A stretch of DNA of 15,617 nucleotides from Hamiltosporidium magnivora. Lineage: Eukaryota > Microsporidia > Dubosqiidae. The DNA lies in contig PITI01000267.1 of assembly GCA_004325065.1 (NCBI GenBank), positions 1 to 15,617 of the forward strand, written 5' to 3'. Positions 7,963-15,617 of the stretch are shown here, piece by piece (the first letter of the stretch is position 1; the number at the start of each line of letters is the position of its first letter). The notes beneath the pieces are model-generated. The model saw only the letters and a list, made by a program, of their open reading frames with translations, was not told the origin of the DNA and did no database searches. The position numbers and the translations under genes are program-made.

Positions 7963-9126
7963 TTAATAAAATATAGTGAAAAAACAATAACTTAAGAACA
8001 AAAAGCTATAATTATGCCACTTTATTACGAATTCTCGCTTTATTTCGTTGAGCCACTCCCCTAAAATTTCCATTAAGGCATTATTTTCTGTTTTCTTTTG
8101 CATAATTAAAGAGGCTATAATTTGGGATTTTGTCGGCTCGAAACATACTTTTTGGCTAATAAATACGCTGCTTCTATGTCTACTTCTGATATTTCAATCA
8201 ATCTATAAAATATTATTCTTCGGTGTTCCTCAGTGCAAACTATATCAAACTTTCTTTTTATTTATTAAAATAGTTACATTGATTTTTCAAAACATATAAA
8301 CTAATTTAAAGTTTTTTTTGATAGTTTTATCTTTGGTATTAAAGTATAAGCTATTGTATTTCGTGACAATACTATTCCATGTTATAAGATAAGAATAATC
8401 TCATGATATTATCCATAATTAAGGCCTATATTTTCGGTTGACAAACCATATTCTTTAGTTTTGCAATTTATCCTTTTTTTGCTAATCTTGCGAACCAATT
8501 CCGAGTTTAATGGGAGCCCTCGCATTCAAGTTTTCCCAGAAAACAAAATTTGCAGCTTTAATTTCAAAATCAAATATTGGTTTTGGTTTCTACTATAAAA
8601 TTTACTCAATGCTTCTTTTTTCTTAAGTTTGAAACAAAGTGACTCTAGTTGGTTTGTAAACTAAATTAAATTGATTTTTATTTATATGATGTAGACGTAT
8701 ACACAGAAAAACTTTATTTTGATGCCAATATTTATTCAAACGAAGATTTGTGTACTTCGAGTTCCAAATTTTCTATTCATATAATATTATACACAATATT
8801 TGTATTTTTTCTGCGCTCAAGTATAATTTCTTGAGCTAAATATAAGTGAAACACATTTCATGACATAAAATTGTATTCATTTTGAAAGTACCATTTGATC
8901 AGACACATACATTAAATAGTATAGTGTTTCTAAGCAGTATTTCCAAAAAAATTTTTACTTTTAGCGTATCTGAGTTTGGTCGTTGTATTTCTTTAATTTT
9001 TTTTAAAATGGTTTCTTTTCGACTAAAATTTAATTCGAGTATGGTATTAAATATGAGCAAGGAAGCCTTTAAAATTTTGAATTCAAAAGTTGTTTTTGAA
9101 TTTACTTGATATTCTTTTTTTCTTTT
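7963..9126 (-). pseudogene. Decayed coding sequence, possible paralogue relic of the 741-aa orphan gene
   Basis: Several minus-strand stretches are open but broken. Stretch 9126-8899 has 75 codons, beginning K-R-K-K-E-Y-Q-V-N-S, ending in TGA, and including L-K-A-S-L-L-I-F-N-T-I-L-E-L-N-F and L-K-V-K-I-F-L-E-I-L. The same frame goes on to about 8480 with several stops. Stretch 8261-8115 has 48 codons (C-T-E-E-H-R-R-I-I-F-Y-R-L, then D-I-E-A-A-Y-L-L-A-K-K-Y). An overlapping frame 8193-7963 then carries N-A-L-M-E-I-L-G-E-W-L-N-E-I-K-R-E-F. By eye, the first stretch can be aligned with residues about 586-645 of the orphan protein (L-Q-I-S-C-L-I-G and K-V-Q-Y-F-L-E-I). It can also be aligned with the region around residues 271-310 (C-T-L-E-D-K-K). 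These alignments exclude each other and both are weak. It lies upstream of the orphan gene in the same orientation, as expected for a tandem duplicate, but a transposon or unrelated gene remains possible. Confidence 0.35.
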
Positions 9127-9464
9127 TCAGTAACACAATTGGGGAAAAAGATAATTTCGCTTTCCGGCTCGCAACCATTCTAGATTTCTCCAGATTCTTC
9201 TTGATGTTGTGGCACTCTATTAACTGAATTTAGATTCCTTATTGAATATACATAATAGTTTCTATTATCATCTCAATCGAAATAAATAGTTGTTTCGGGT
9301 TTAATTACTTTTACTCGATATTTGATTGTCAATATCGCTCGTATATTCTTGCTTTGAATTATTTATTCATTTGATCTAGCACGAACGTATTTTGGTCGAA
9401 TAAATGCGCTATTTTCCCCTTTGTATAAACTTCTCTTCACTTTACTTTTTACTTTTATAACAGT
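9102..9464 (-). pseudogene. Upstream part of the decayed minus-strand coding region
   Basis: One minus-strand frame across 120 codons contains only four stops, counting the terminal one, where roughly ten would be expected at this base composition. Its segments read T-V-I-K-V-K-S-K-V-K-R-S-L-Y-K-G, then I-I-Q-S-K-N-I-R-A-I-L, then D-D-N-R-N-Y-Y-V-Y-S-I-R-N-L-N, then N-G-C-E-P-E-S-E-I-I-F-F-P-N. It overlaps the neighbouring open stretch at an A-rich run near 9115-9125, where a frameshift would join the two. The Q/N/S/Y-rich middle resembles in composition the disordered N-terminal part of the 741-residue protein. Family assignment is not possible by eye. Confidence 0.3.
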
Positions 9465-9868
9465 TCAAATTCTTCAATAAAAACATTTTTCTACAGTTTG
9501 GGTCTCTTCGCAACACGTATGATTAGTAGCTCATTCCACCTTCTTAACCTAAAAAAAATTTTATTCGAAAAAAGATTTTCGCTTCGAATTCTTGAATGCT
9601 TATTCTTCAATGAAAAAGGCCAAGAATATTAAGAAACAAAGGTTGATTTTTATTTCTGAACTTACTTCTCAAAATACTTTAACTTTCTATTTTACTAATA
9701 AAATAGTGATCGTTTTTTAAATGCATACATAAATAATATGAATTCATGTTTTTTTATGCTGTCTCAGAATTCAACTAATTACTAGATCTAGAAAGAGAAT
9801 TTAAAAGTATTACTTATTTTCTCATTCCTCATTTACCTTTAGTTTTGAGGATGAACGACGGGAAAATT

Positions 9869-10084
9869 TCAGCTTTCTTCTTTTAATATGTTGCAACTCA
9901 GAATTATAGGGGATTGTACTATAGATTCAATAAGATTTATATCACACCAAATGTCAACAATTATTTTCACATCAATTTTACTCACTCATTACCATCCAGG
10001 TAGTTTTAAATGTGGTTATCCATTATTCACCCATTTCATAATATTAATTATCGAAATTCTATACATTTCCTTTGTAGTTTTTAT
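9869..10084 (-). pseudogene. Short interrupted minus-strand reading frame
   Basis: One frame holds 22, 8 and 38 codons separated by stops. It contains K-E-M-Y-R-I-S-I-I-N-I-M-K-W-V-N-N-G, then P-H-L-K-L-P-G-W, then V-S-K-I-D-V-K-I-I-V-D-I-W-C-D-I-N-L-I-E-S, and ends at TGA 9871-9869. It continues the orientation of the decayed material below it. An opposite-strand ATG frame (9888-10091, 67 codons) overlaps it, so either or neither may be meaningful. Confidence 0.2.
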
Positions 10085-10091
10085 CTATTGA

Positions 10092-12211
10092 TTGATTACT
10101 TTTAGATGATGATTTTTAGTTTAATGTCGCAGATTTCTTTTTTTCTTCATTTATGAGTTATATTTCTTCGATTTCTCTCAGGTATATATGATGGATATTC
10201 AATAATATGCTTTTTTAAAAATCAGGCATTTTATATAAGTAGACATTGATTTATATGAAATTAATTTACCCAAATAAATATAAATTATTTAAATCGATGA
10301 TATGTGTTTCCGGTATATTTTCATTGCTGATTTGAATATTAGTATGTAAATATACATGGTGTTTAATGAATCAAAATACCTTTTTTAAAGTTAAAAACTC
10401 GTTTCTTTCAGTAGCTAACTGTACAAAATATCTTTTTTTATTGAACTATTAAGATACGATTATGAATATAATTAATATGATTGGATTCAATTATATGTAA
10501 ATTATAAACAAGTATTTGCCGTACCAACTGATTTTAAAATTTTGTTCTGTTCAATAGTAAAACTAAACAATCGTGATATTGAACTTAAAAAATTAGATTG
10601 AGGTTGAAGCCATGATCGAAAGTTGTTTAAACCAAAAACTTTCTTTATTTAAAAATCATGAAAATAATTTCAATTTATATTTTAAATTAGTACCACAAAA
10701 ATCATATTTAATCGTGTATAATTAGCTAGAATAGTGTGAACTCCATATAGAATGCAGTTTTTTGTTGGTAACTTTGAACATTTAAAATAAAAATTAAAAA
10801 TTAAAAATTATCTAAGATTTCGCAATAAAAAATAATATTTTGAAATCGATTTAACAATCTCGAATATTTAAAAAACTTCTGAATTTATTTCTTAATTGAG
10901 ATCGATGCTTTTTATGATTTCATCTTTACTCATTAAACTATACATTACTATAAAATAATTTTAAATTGCGTAGTAAAAAAATTTGTCAGGTAATACTCGG
11001 TTCCTTCTCTATTCAACAAGAAAAAGTATGAGGATTTTTTGAACGTTTATAAACACGAATATATATTTCATTCATTATATGTGATTTATAGATGTTTTAA
11101 GAAAAATACGGGAAAATTTGACTTTATTCAGTAAATGGAAAAAAGTATTCACTGTTTGCGGATTTCAAACTTATATAAACTTTGGACGACTCTTCTTAAA
11201 AAGGTTTTATATATTATGAAATTAAGACATCATAATGAACTAATTATACACAACCGGCATCTTAACCTATTCATATGTTTAGCATAGCGGTTTACACGTA
11301 TTAGAAGTCGTTCTGCAAAGGAAAAGCTTGATTTTTAATGTAAAAGGATTTAAAATTTATAAAGACATGATTCATTGTTAGTATTGAGCATGATATATTA
11401 CTATATCTTGAAGCAGGTGTATGCAATAATGCTTATATTAGTAGACATTAAAATTAGATGTTTTTCTGACTTTAGAACTGAAATATAAAATTAGGTCTTT
11501 TTTTCTCTATAATCCGATAAAATTTGATTCCTTTTATGAAAATACTAAATATTTAATTAAAAAATCGATGTTTTTCAAATAACTCAAAGAATATAATGAA
11601 AATTTTATTGGCATTCATAATTTATTGCGCGTATAATAATTTATCTTGGAAAACCATTTTACTTATTTATTACACGAAAACTATTTGATTTCGATAAAAT
11701 TTGAAGTGTGTACATTAAACGCATAGAATCTGTTAATAAAATCCTCGGTAATATATGGAAGTAAATTTTACGACTAATAATGACTTGGAGAATTTTATAA
11801 GATAATTTTCCAGAATAGAAAAACCAGTCAAAATAACGAAATATGAATTAAATATAGTAGATTAAACTTGTATTTAATCAAAGAAAGAACACCAAACAAA
11901 AATATCATTGATTCTTAAAAACTAAGCAACAACCCGATCCTCTACCTTTATGTGATATAATAAGGCTTATTTACCTTTGTATATTCTTTTATCCCGATCA
12001 GCACTCTATAATTATATTTAGTTTCTAATATTTCGATTTATAAATTTTTAATTCAAAACATTTGGAAACCGAATTGCATCCTCTGAATAAAAACTGTTTT
12101 ATAAATCTTTCTATTCCTACCTATTCTTCAATTCATAAATTCATTCATTATTCAAAAAGTGTTATCATCAAATATTTCTGTTTCTACCCATTTTTAAATC
12201 CAATTTTTTTT
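10092..12211. other. AT-rich spacer without a recognisable gene
   Basis: Nothing convincing is seen. On the plus strand, 11135-11287 is a 50-codon ATG frame (M-E-K-S-I-H-C-L-R-I), and the same frame continues with interruptions to about 11490 (R-H-D-S-L-L-V-L-S-M-I-Y-Y-Y-I-L-K-Q). This may be another faint relic but is within what chance allows. The last 150 bases before RIO2 become pyrimidine-rich on the coding strand and probably contain its promoter. Confidence 0.5.
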
Positions 12212-12221
12212 ACAACCCTCC
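12212..12221 (+). promoter_or_regulatory. CCC-type motif abutting the RIO2 start codon
   Basis: The bases ACAACCCTCC end at the base before ATG 12222 (CCC at 12216-12218). This matches the CCC-like signal reported just upstream of microsporidian start codons. It agrees with the protein alignment, in which conserved RIO2 sequence begins right at this methionine. Confidence 0.5.
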
Positions 12222-13499
12222 ATGAAACTAATAACCGATGCTGTTTGGTCATTATCTTCAATTCATTTAAAACTTCTAATTCTCATAGAAAAACTAACAA
12301 AAGAAAAGATTTCGATTTCACCCAGTAATATAAAAAAATATCTAAAAATACCAATAAATTATACAGAATATTTAACAGATTTAGTTAGAAACAAATTTTT
12401 AAGATATAAAAACGATATTTATGAAATTACTATTTCTGGCTACGATTGTATAGCAATAAATTCCTTAAGAAAAACCGGATTAGAATTTATGGGCGATAAA
12501 ATAGGAATCGGTAAAGAATCTGATATTTATATTGCAAAATACAAAGGAGAAAATGTTGTGTGTAAATTTCACAGACTAGGAAGAACAAGTTTTAGAAATG
12601 TAAAAAATAAAAGAGATTATAAAATAACTGAAGCAGGATGGCATGGAATGTCCAAAGCATCCAGTTTACAAGAATTTACATATTTAAAAATGTTTTATCC
12701 ATATTTTTGCACAAGCCCTGAAATTAATTCTGCCTCAAATCTAGAATCAAGCACACAAAATTTGTATTTAGGAAATACCTCTATTTCTGATCCCCTCGTA
12801 TCAGAAACATCAAAAACGTCAAATACATCAAAACTGTACCCAGAAATATACATACCTAAACCAATAGAACTAAATAGACATGTTATAGTCATGGAATACC
12901 TCCAAGACTATTACCCATTGTACAAAATACATTCTACCGATCCTCATAAAGTATTTTCTTCGATGATAAATTTTATCTACCAATTTAAAGACATGGGTTA
13001 CATCCACGGAGATTTAAATGAATTTAATATTCTTGTAAATGAACAAAACAAGATTTGTATTATAGATTTTCCACAATGTATAAACCTTAAAAATAAAAAA
13101 AGTGACGAATATTTTAATCGAGATATTGAATGTACAAGAAATTTTTTTATTAAAAAATATAATCTTAAATTTGTTGAAGAAAAAGAAAATACTGGTTTGG
13201 AGGGAAATAATACTGAAGTGGAGGGAAATAATACTGAAGTGGAGAAAAGTAATACTGGTTTGGAAGGAAATAATATTGGTTTGGAGGGAAATAATATTGG
13301 TTCGGAGGGAAATAATACTGAAGTGGAAGAAAACATTGAAGTGGAAGAATACATTGAACAGGAAGAAAATTTTACAAGCTTAGAAGTGATACAATCTGAT
13401 GATGAAAAAGAATCTGCTCAAGCGAAAGATATTATTGAAGACAAAGAAAATATAACTAAGAATTATAAAGAATCTGTTGAATGGAAAGAAATAATTTAA
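12222..13499 (+). CDS. RIO2: RIO2 atypical protein kinase/ATPase, 40S ribosomal subunit maturation
   Basis: RIO2 binds pre-40S particles and, through ATP hydrolysis via a phospho-aspartate, helps final cytoplasmic maturation of the small subunit. Residues 1-85 form the RIO2-specific winged-helix domain (the first 23 residues line up with the start of other RIO2 proteins, supporting this ATG). The nucleotide loop is G-I-G-K-E-S-D-I-Y (95-103), the ATP lysine K115, and the family signature H-R-L-G-R-T-S-F-R (117-125). The catalytic loop is H-G-D-L-N-E-F-N (262-269, D264), and the metal site I-D-F-P-Q (281-285, D282). Y-F-N-R-D (297-301) follows. All key residues are present, so it should be active. 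Odd points: a Ser/Thr-rich insertion of about 40 residues (roughly 164-206) before I-P-K-P-I, and an acidic seven-residue repeat tail (323-370). Length 425 aa equals my recollection of yeast Rio2. CIA1 follows 210 bases downstream on the same strand. Confidence 0.96.
   Translation: MKLITDAVWSLSSIHLKLLILIEKLTKEKISISPSNIKKYLKIPINYTEYLTDLVRNKFLRYKNDIYEITISGYDCIAINSLRKTGLEFMGDKIGIGKESDIYIAKYKGENVVCKFHRLGRTSFRNVKNKRDYKITEAGWHGMSKASSLQEFTYLKMFYPYFCTSPEINSASNLESSTQNLYLGNTSISDPLVSETSKTSNTSKLYPEIYIPKPIELNRHVIVMEYLQDYYPLYKIHSTDPHKVFSSMINFIYQFKDMGYIHGDLNEFNILVNEQNKICIIDFPQCINLKNKKSDEYFNRDIECTRNFFIKKYNLKFVEEKENTGLEGNNTEVEGNNTEVEKSNTGLEGNNIGLEGNNIGSEGNNTEVEENIEVEEYIEQEENFTSLEVIQSDDEKESAQAKDIIEDKENITKNYKESVEWKEII
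13188..13331 (+). repeat. 21-nt in-frame minisatellite in the RIO2 C-terminal tail
   Basis: Seven units encode N-T-G-L-E-G-N, N-T-E-V-E-G-N, N-T-E-V-E-K-S, N-T-G-L-E-G-N, N-I-G-L-E-G-N, N-I-G-S-E-G-N and N-T-E-V-E-E. They are followed by two six-residue acidic units (N-I-E-V-E-E, Y-I-E-Q-E-E). Unit nucleotide sequences are very similar, so the array is young and likely to vary in copy number. It lies after the kinase fold. Confidence 0.85.
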
Positions 13500-13500
13500 A

Positions 13501-13506
13501 AATAAA
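13501..13506 (+). terminator. Possible polyadenylation signal of RIO2
   Basis: AATAAA starts two bases after the stop codon and is followed by an A run. Very short 3' untranslated regions are usual in microsporidia. The hexamer alone is weak evidence in AT-rich DNA. Confidence 0.35.
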
Positions 13507-13605
13507 AAAAATCAAATTTTCCATCAGTTTAAAGTTCTACTTTCATAAATTTTTATTTCTAGATTTTTTCTTTTTTACATACCAAATTACACATTAATTA
13601 CTAAT

Positions 13606-13709
13606 TACTTATTCTTATTCTACTCCTTTCTCTCTCATCTTACTCTTTTTCCGTTTTACTCACCCTTTACCTTTTCCTTCTAAAATATAATTTTTACCAA
13701 ATCCTTTAA
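13606..13709 (+). promoter_or_regulatory. Pyrimidine-rich tract and TCCTTTAA motif before CIA1
   Basis: From 13606 to 13680 the coding strand is almost entirely C and T, with A scattered and one G. It is followed by an AT-rich stretch (AAAATATAATTTTTACC) and then TCCTTTAA directly before the ATG at 13710. The strand asymmetry contrasts with the rest of the spacer and suggests a promoter or 5' leader for CIA1 separate from RIO2. The last motif nearly repeats the one before the minus-strand orphan gene. Confidence 0.4.
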
Positions 13710-14705
13710 ATGAAATATAGAATAATAAAATCACTCAACACTCATCAAAAAGTACTAGCAGTTGCACACCACAACAACGAAATACTGGTAGGTGGAACAT
13801 CAAGAACATTAGAATCATATAATATAACAACAAACGAACGAACTACTTTTTGCGAATTCTCAAAAGCTGTTAGATCGATATCAGTAAATAATGAATGTAT
13901 TGCCGGTGGCAGTTATGATGGTACCGTTGTTATATTCACACCCAAGCCCTTTCAAATAGAAGGACCAGATACAGAAATCAAAGGAATATCAATTTCTAAT
14001 CATAATATGCTAGCAGTAGCCACACGTGGAAAGACTGTATGGATTTACAAAATAAAAGATAATGTGGAAGAGAATAGAAAAGGAAATGATGATTTTAGTA
14101 ATACTAAGAATATCAAAGATAATGATAGAAAGTATACTGATAATACTAAAAATACATCTACGAACCAACATAATATAAAAGATAATCCATACTCTTACCA
14201 TGAATTATATTGCATTCTTAATGACCATACACAAGATGTGAAAGGTGTTAAATGGTTAAGCACTTCACTATACTCTTACGGTTACGACTGTACAATAAAA
14301 AGATATTCAATAAACATAATAAACAACAATTACGAATTAATTCAAGATATTAAAGATTTTAAGAATACAATATGGGATATTACATTTACAAATCATTCTA
14401 CAATGATAGCATGTACAGAAGATGGTTATTTATATATTTATACTCTAGATATGGCATGGGAATTGAAATGTAAAATATTTGCTTCGAATTATCCAATTTA
14501 CTCTATTTGTTCCTCTAAAGATTATATTTTTTATGTTTTAAATAAACGAAGTGTTGGTATCTTGGATACACAGTTTATGTGTAAAGAAATTTTAATTGAC
14601 TTACATACCAGTGATATAAATTCATTGTTTTATTGTGAAGTCTCTGATATGTTGATAACAGGTGGCGATGATGGTATTACAAACGCAATAGAGATAGATG
14701 AGTAG
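13710..14705 (+). CDS. CIA1: CIA1/CIAO1, WD40 adaptor of cytosolic iron-sulfur protein assembly
   Basis: CIA1 is a seven-bladed beta-propeller of the CIA targeting complex that hands Fe-S clusters to cytosolic and nuclear clients such as Rli1/ABCE1 and DNA-metabolism enzymes. Diagnostic matches to yeast Cia1 as I recall it: I-K-S-L (6-9), K-A-V-R-S-I and A-G-G-S-Y-D-G-T-V (blade 2, 52-73), E-I-K-G and T-R-G-K-T-V-W-I-Y (blade 3, 89-113), D-H-T-Q-D-V-K-G-V (blade 4, 172-180), N-T-I-W-D-I-T-F (blade 5, 219-226), and I-T-G-G-D-D-G-I-T-N (blade 7, 316-325). R106 corresponds to the functionally important R127 of yeast. The total of 331 residues is near yeast length, but about 42 residues (118-159) are an N/D/K/T-rich insertion between blades 3 and 4, so other loops are shortened and several WD dipeptides are lost. 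The stop is TAG at 14703-14705. Confidence 0.93.
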   Translation: MKYRIIKSLNTHQKVLAVAHHNNEILVGGTSRTLESYNITTNERTTFCEFSKAVRSISVNNECIAGGSYDGTVVIFTPKPFQIEGPDTEIKGISISNHNMLAVATRGKTVWIYKIKDNVEENRKGNDDFSNTKNIKDNDRKYTDNTKNTSTNQHNIKDNPYSYHELYCILNDHTQDVKGVKWLSTSLYSYGYDCTIKRYSINIINNNYELIQDIKDFKNTIWDITFTNHSTMIACTEDGYLYIYTLDMAWELKCKIFASNYPIYSICSSKDYIFYVLNKRSVGILDTQFMCKEILIDLHTSDINSLFYCEVSDMLITGGDDGITNAIEIDE

Positions 14706-14713
14706 GTGATTAT

Positions 14714-14867
14714 AAGAATTAATTAGTAAGTAATATATTGATTTAATATCTAGAGATAGAGAAATTTAATAGTAATTGGATATGAAGAATTAATTAGTAA
14801 GTAATCTATTGATTTAATATATAGAAGTAGAGAAATTTAATAGTAATTCGATATATGAAGAATTAAT
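14714..14867. repeat. 71-73 bp tandem repeat after CIA1 (two copies plus a stub)
   Basis: Copy 1 is 14714-14784, copy 2 is 14785-14857, and a third begins at 14858 and lasts about 10 bases. Shared blocks include AAGAATTAATTAGTAAGTAA, TATTGATTTAATAT and AGAGAAATTTAATAGTAATT. Differences are a few substitutions and a 2-base insertion. The array begins nine bases after the CIA1 stop, so it is probably within the transcript's 3' region. Confidence 0.85.
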
Positions 14868-15371
14868 CACTTCTATAACACTTATAATACCAGTAATCAC
14901 CATAGATTCCAATAATATTAAAGATTTGAATTTAAATATTTTTTAATAAATATTTCTATTTAAAGAAATACTGGTTTTTTTAATGTAACTATTTTAATTT
15001 TTTGCCACTTTTGGTATTCTATTTGAAAAAGGCTTATATTTGACTATTCTTATATTGTGAATGGATAAATGGTCTTTATCTACAAGTAAATATTTGAGGT
15101 TAAGTGTTATATTCTGTTTTATTTTTTAATTTTAGGTGTATTCAGAAAAAAATAATTTTTTTTATACGTATTTTTGGCTTCTATATGACACTTATACATT
15201 AAAATTCATATTTCTACTTTGAATTTTATATTTAGAATATTTAAAAAATGAATTTAAATGTCTCTTTGAAATTCATTGTACTTCTTTGATTTATAAATTG
15301 GATAATTTAATAAAATTTTAGAATTAATTTATAATTTTATAAACGATATTCTATATAATGTAATGGTACAT
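14868..15371. other. AT-rich spacer, nothing recognised
   Basis: No reading frame of note, RNA gene or repeat is visible between the tandem repeat and the second copy of the dispersed element. Confidence 0.6.
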
Positions 15372-15617
15372 ACTTTATTTAAAAGTATCACATCTTTTTT
15401 AAAACAGTGGCAAGTGTTATATTTGTTTTCATGACATTAACGCAGTTCTAGGTTTAACATAAATAACTGCTACTCCAAAACTCCATCAGTAACCCCTGCG
15501 ATACCTACGTCCCAAAGCCTTTCATCTACCAGGTGCGTAAAACCTAATTTCTACGCGAGGCATTTGCCTGGGTTCCGTTATGTTCCGTTGCATGGAGTGT
15601 GATCGAAGGCTGAAGCC
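15372..15617. mobile_element. GC-richer dispersed repeat, copy B (cut by window end)
   Basis: This is the direct copy of 3068-3313, about 91% identical, sharing the same abrupt left edge (ACTTTATTTAAAAG). The longest identical block runs through the CTCCATCAGTAACCCC region to CATCTACC. The element continues beyond the window. The two copies diverge by scattered substitutions, so neither is a fresh insertion. Confidence 0.7.

Noticed and set aside
9888..10091. A 67-residue ATG frame with a hydrophobic C-terminal half
   Set aside because: A frame of this length is expected by chance in several kilobases of spacer, it has no recognised family, and the minus strand here looks at least as coding-like.
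12062..12328. An 88-residue plus-strand frame overlapping the RIO2 start
   Set aside because: It starts at a non-ATG codon, lies in a different frame from RIO2 and has no recognisable content.
12998..13354. A 118-residue minus-strand frame opposite RIO2
   Set aside because: It is the antisense of the 21-nt repeat and of the conserved RIO2 catalytic region; the plus-strand protein explains the openness.
1..15617. tRNA, rRNA, CRISPR arrays, or an operon-like novel system
   Set aside because: No T-arm motif (GGTTCRANTCC), no rRNA core sequence, no spaced direct repeats and no group of linked accessory genes were found on reading both strands.

Overview
The window looks like a stretch of a microsporidian genome, or of a closely related, very AT-rich and reduced fungal-type genome. 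Two conserved eukaryotic housekeeping genes (the RIO2 kinase and the WD40 protein CIA1) are intronless. Both carry low-complexity insertions at loop positions. CCC/TCC-type motifs sit directly before start codons, as reported for microsporidia. The large gene-poor spacers (about 3.9 and 4.4 kb) argue for one of the expanded-genome microsporidia rather than a compact Encephalitozoon-like one. The species cannot be named from this sequence.

Layout, left to right. (1) 1-1629, plus strand: the 3' part of a proline-rich repeat protein whose reading frame is already open at base 1, with about 17 copies of an 18-residue unit ending near its C terminus. (2) 1630-5573: AT-rich spacer holding a GC-richer dispersed repeat (from 3068), two perfect inverted repeats and short broken reading frames. 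(3) 5574-7799, minus strand: a 741-residue orphan protein with a signal-peptide-like N terminus, a disordered Q/N/S/P-rich region and a helical C-terminal two thirds. (4) 7810-12211: a long spacer without an intact gene. Its minus strand between about 7963 and 10084 contains several open but interrupted stretches that look like decayed coding sequence, perhaps from a relative of gene 3. (5) 12222-13499, plus strand: RIO2. (6) 13710-14705, plus strand: CIA1. (7) 14714-14867: a 71-73 bp tandem repeat just after CIA1. (8) 15372-15617: a second direct copy of the dispersed repeat, cut by the window end.

RIO2 acts in the final cytoplasmic maturation of the 40S ribosomal subunit. CIA1 is the WD40 adaptor that delivers cytosolic iron-sulfur clusters to client proteins. 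They are neighbours in the same orientation, but each appears to have its own promoter region. No complete mobile element, tRNA, rRNA or CRISPR array was seen. No defence, biosynthetic or otherwise novel multi-gene system can be supported here. The most interesting material is the lineage-specific protein architecture (repeat array, orphan secreted-type protein, insertions in conserved enzymes), the possible paralogue relic and the dispersed repeat.
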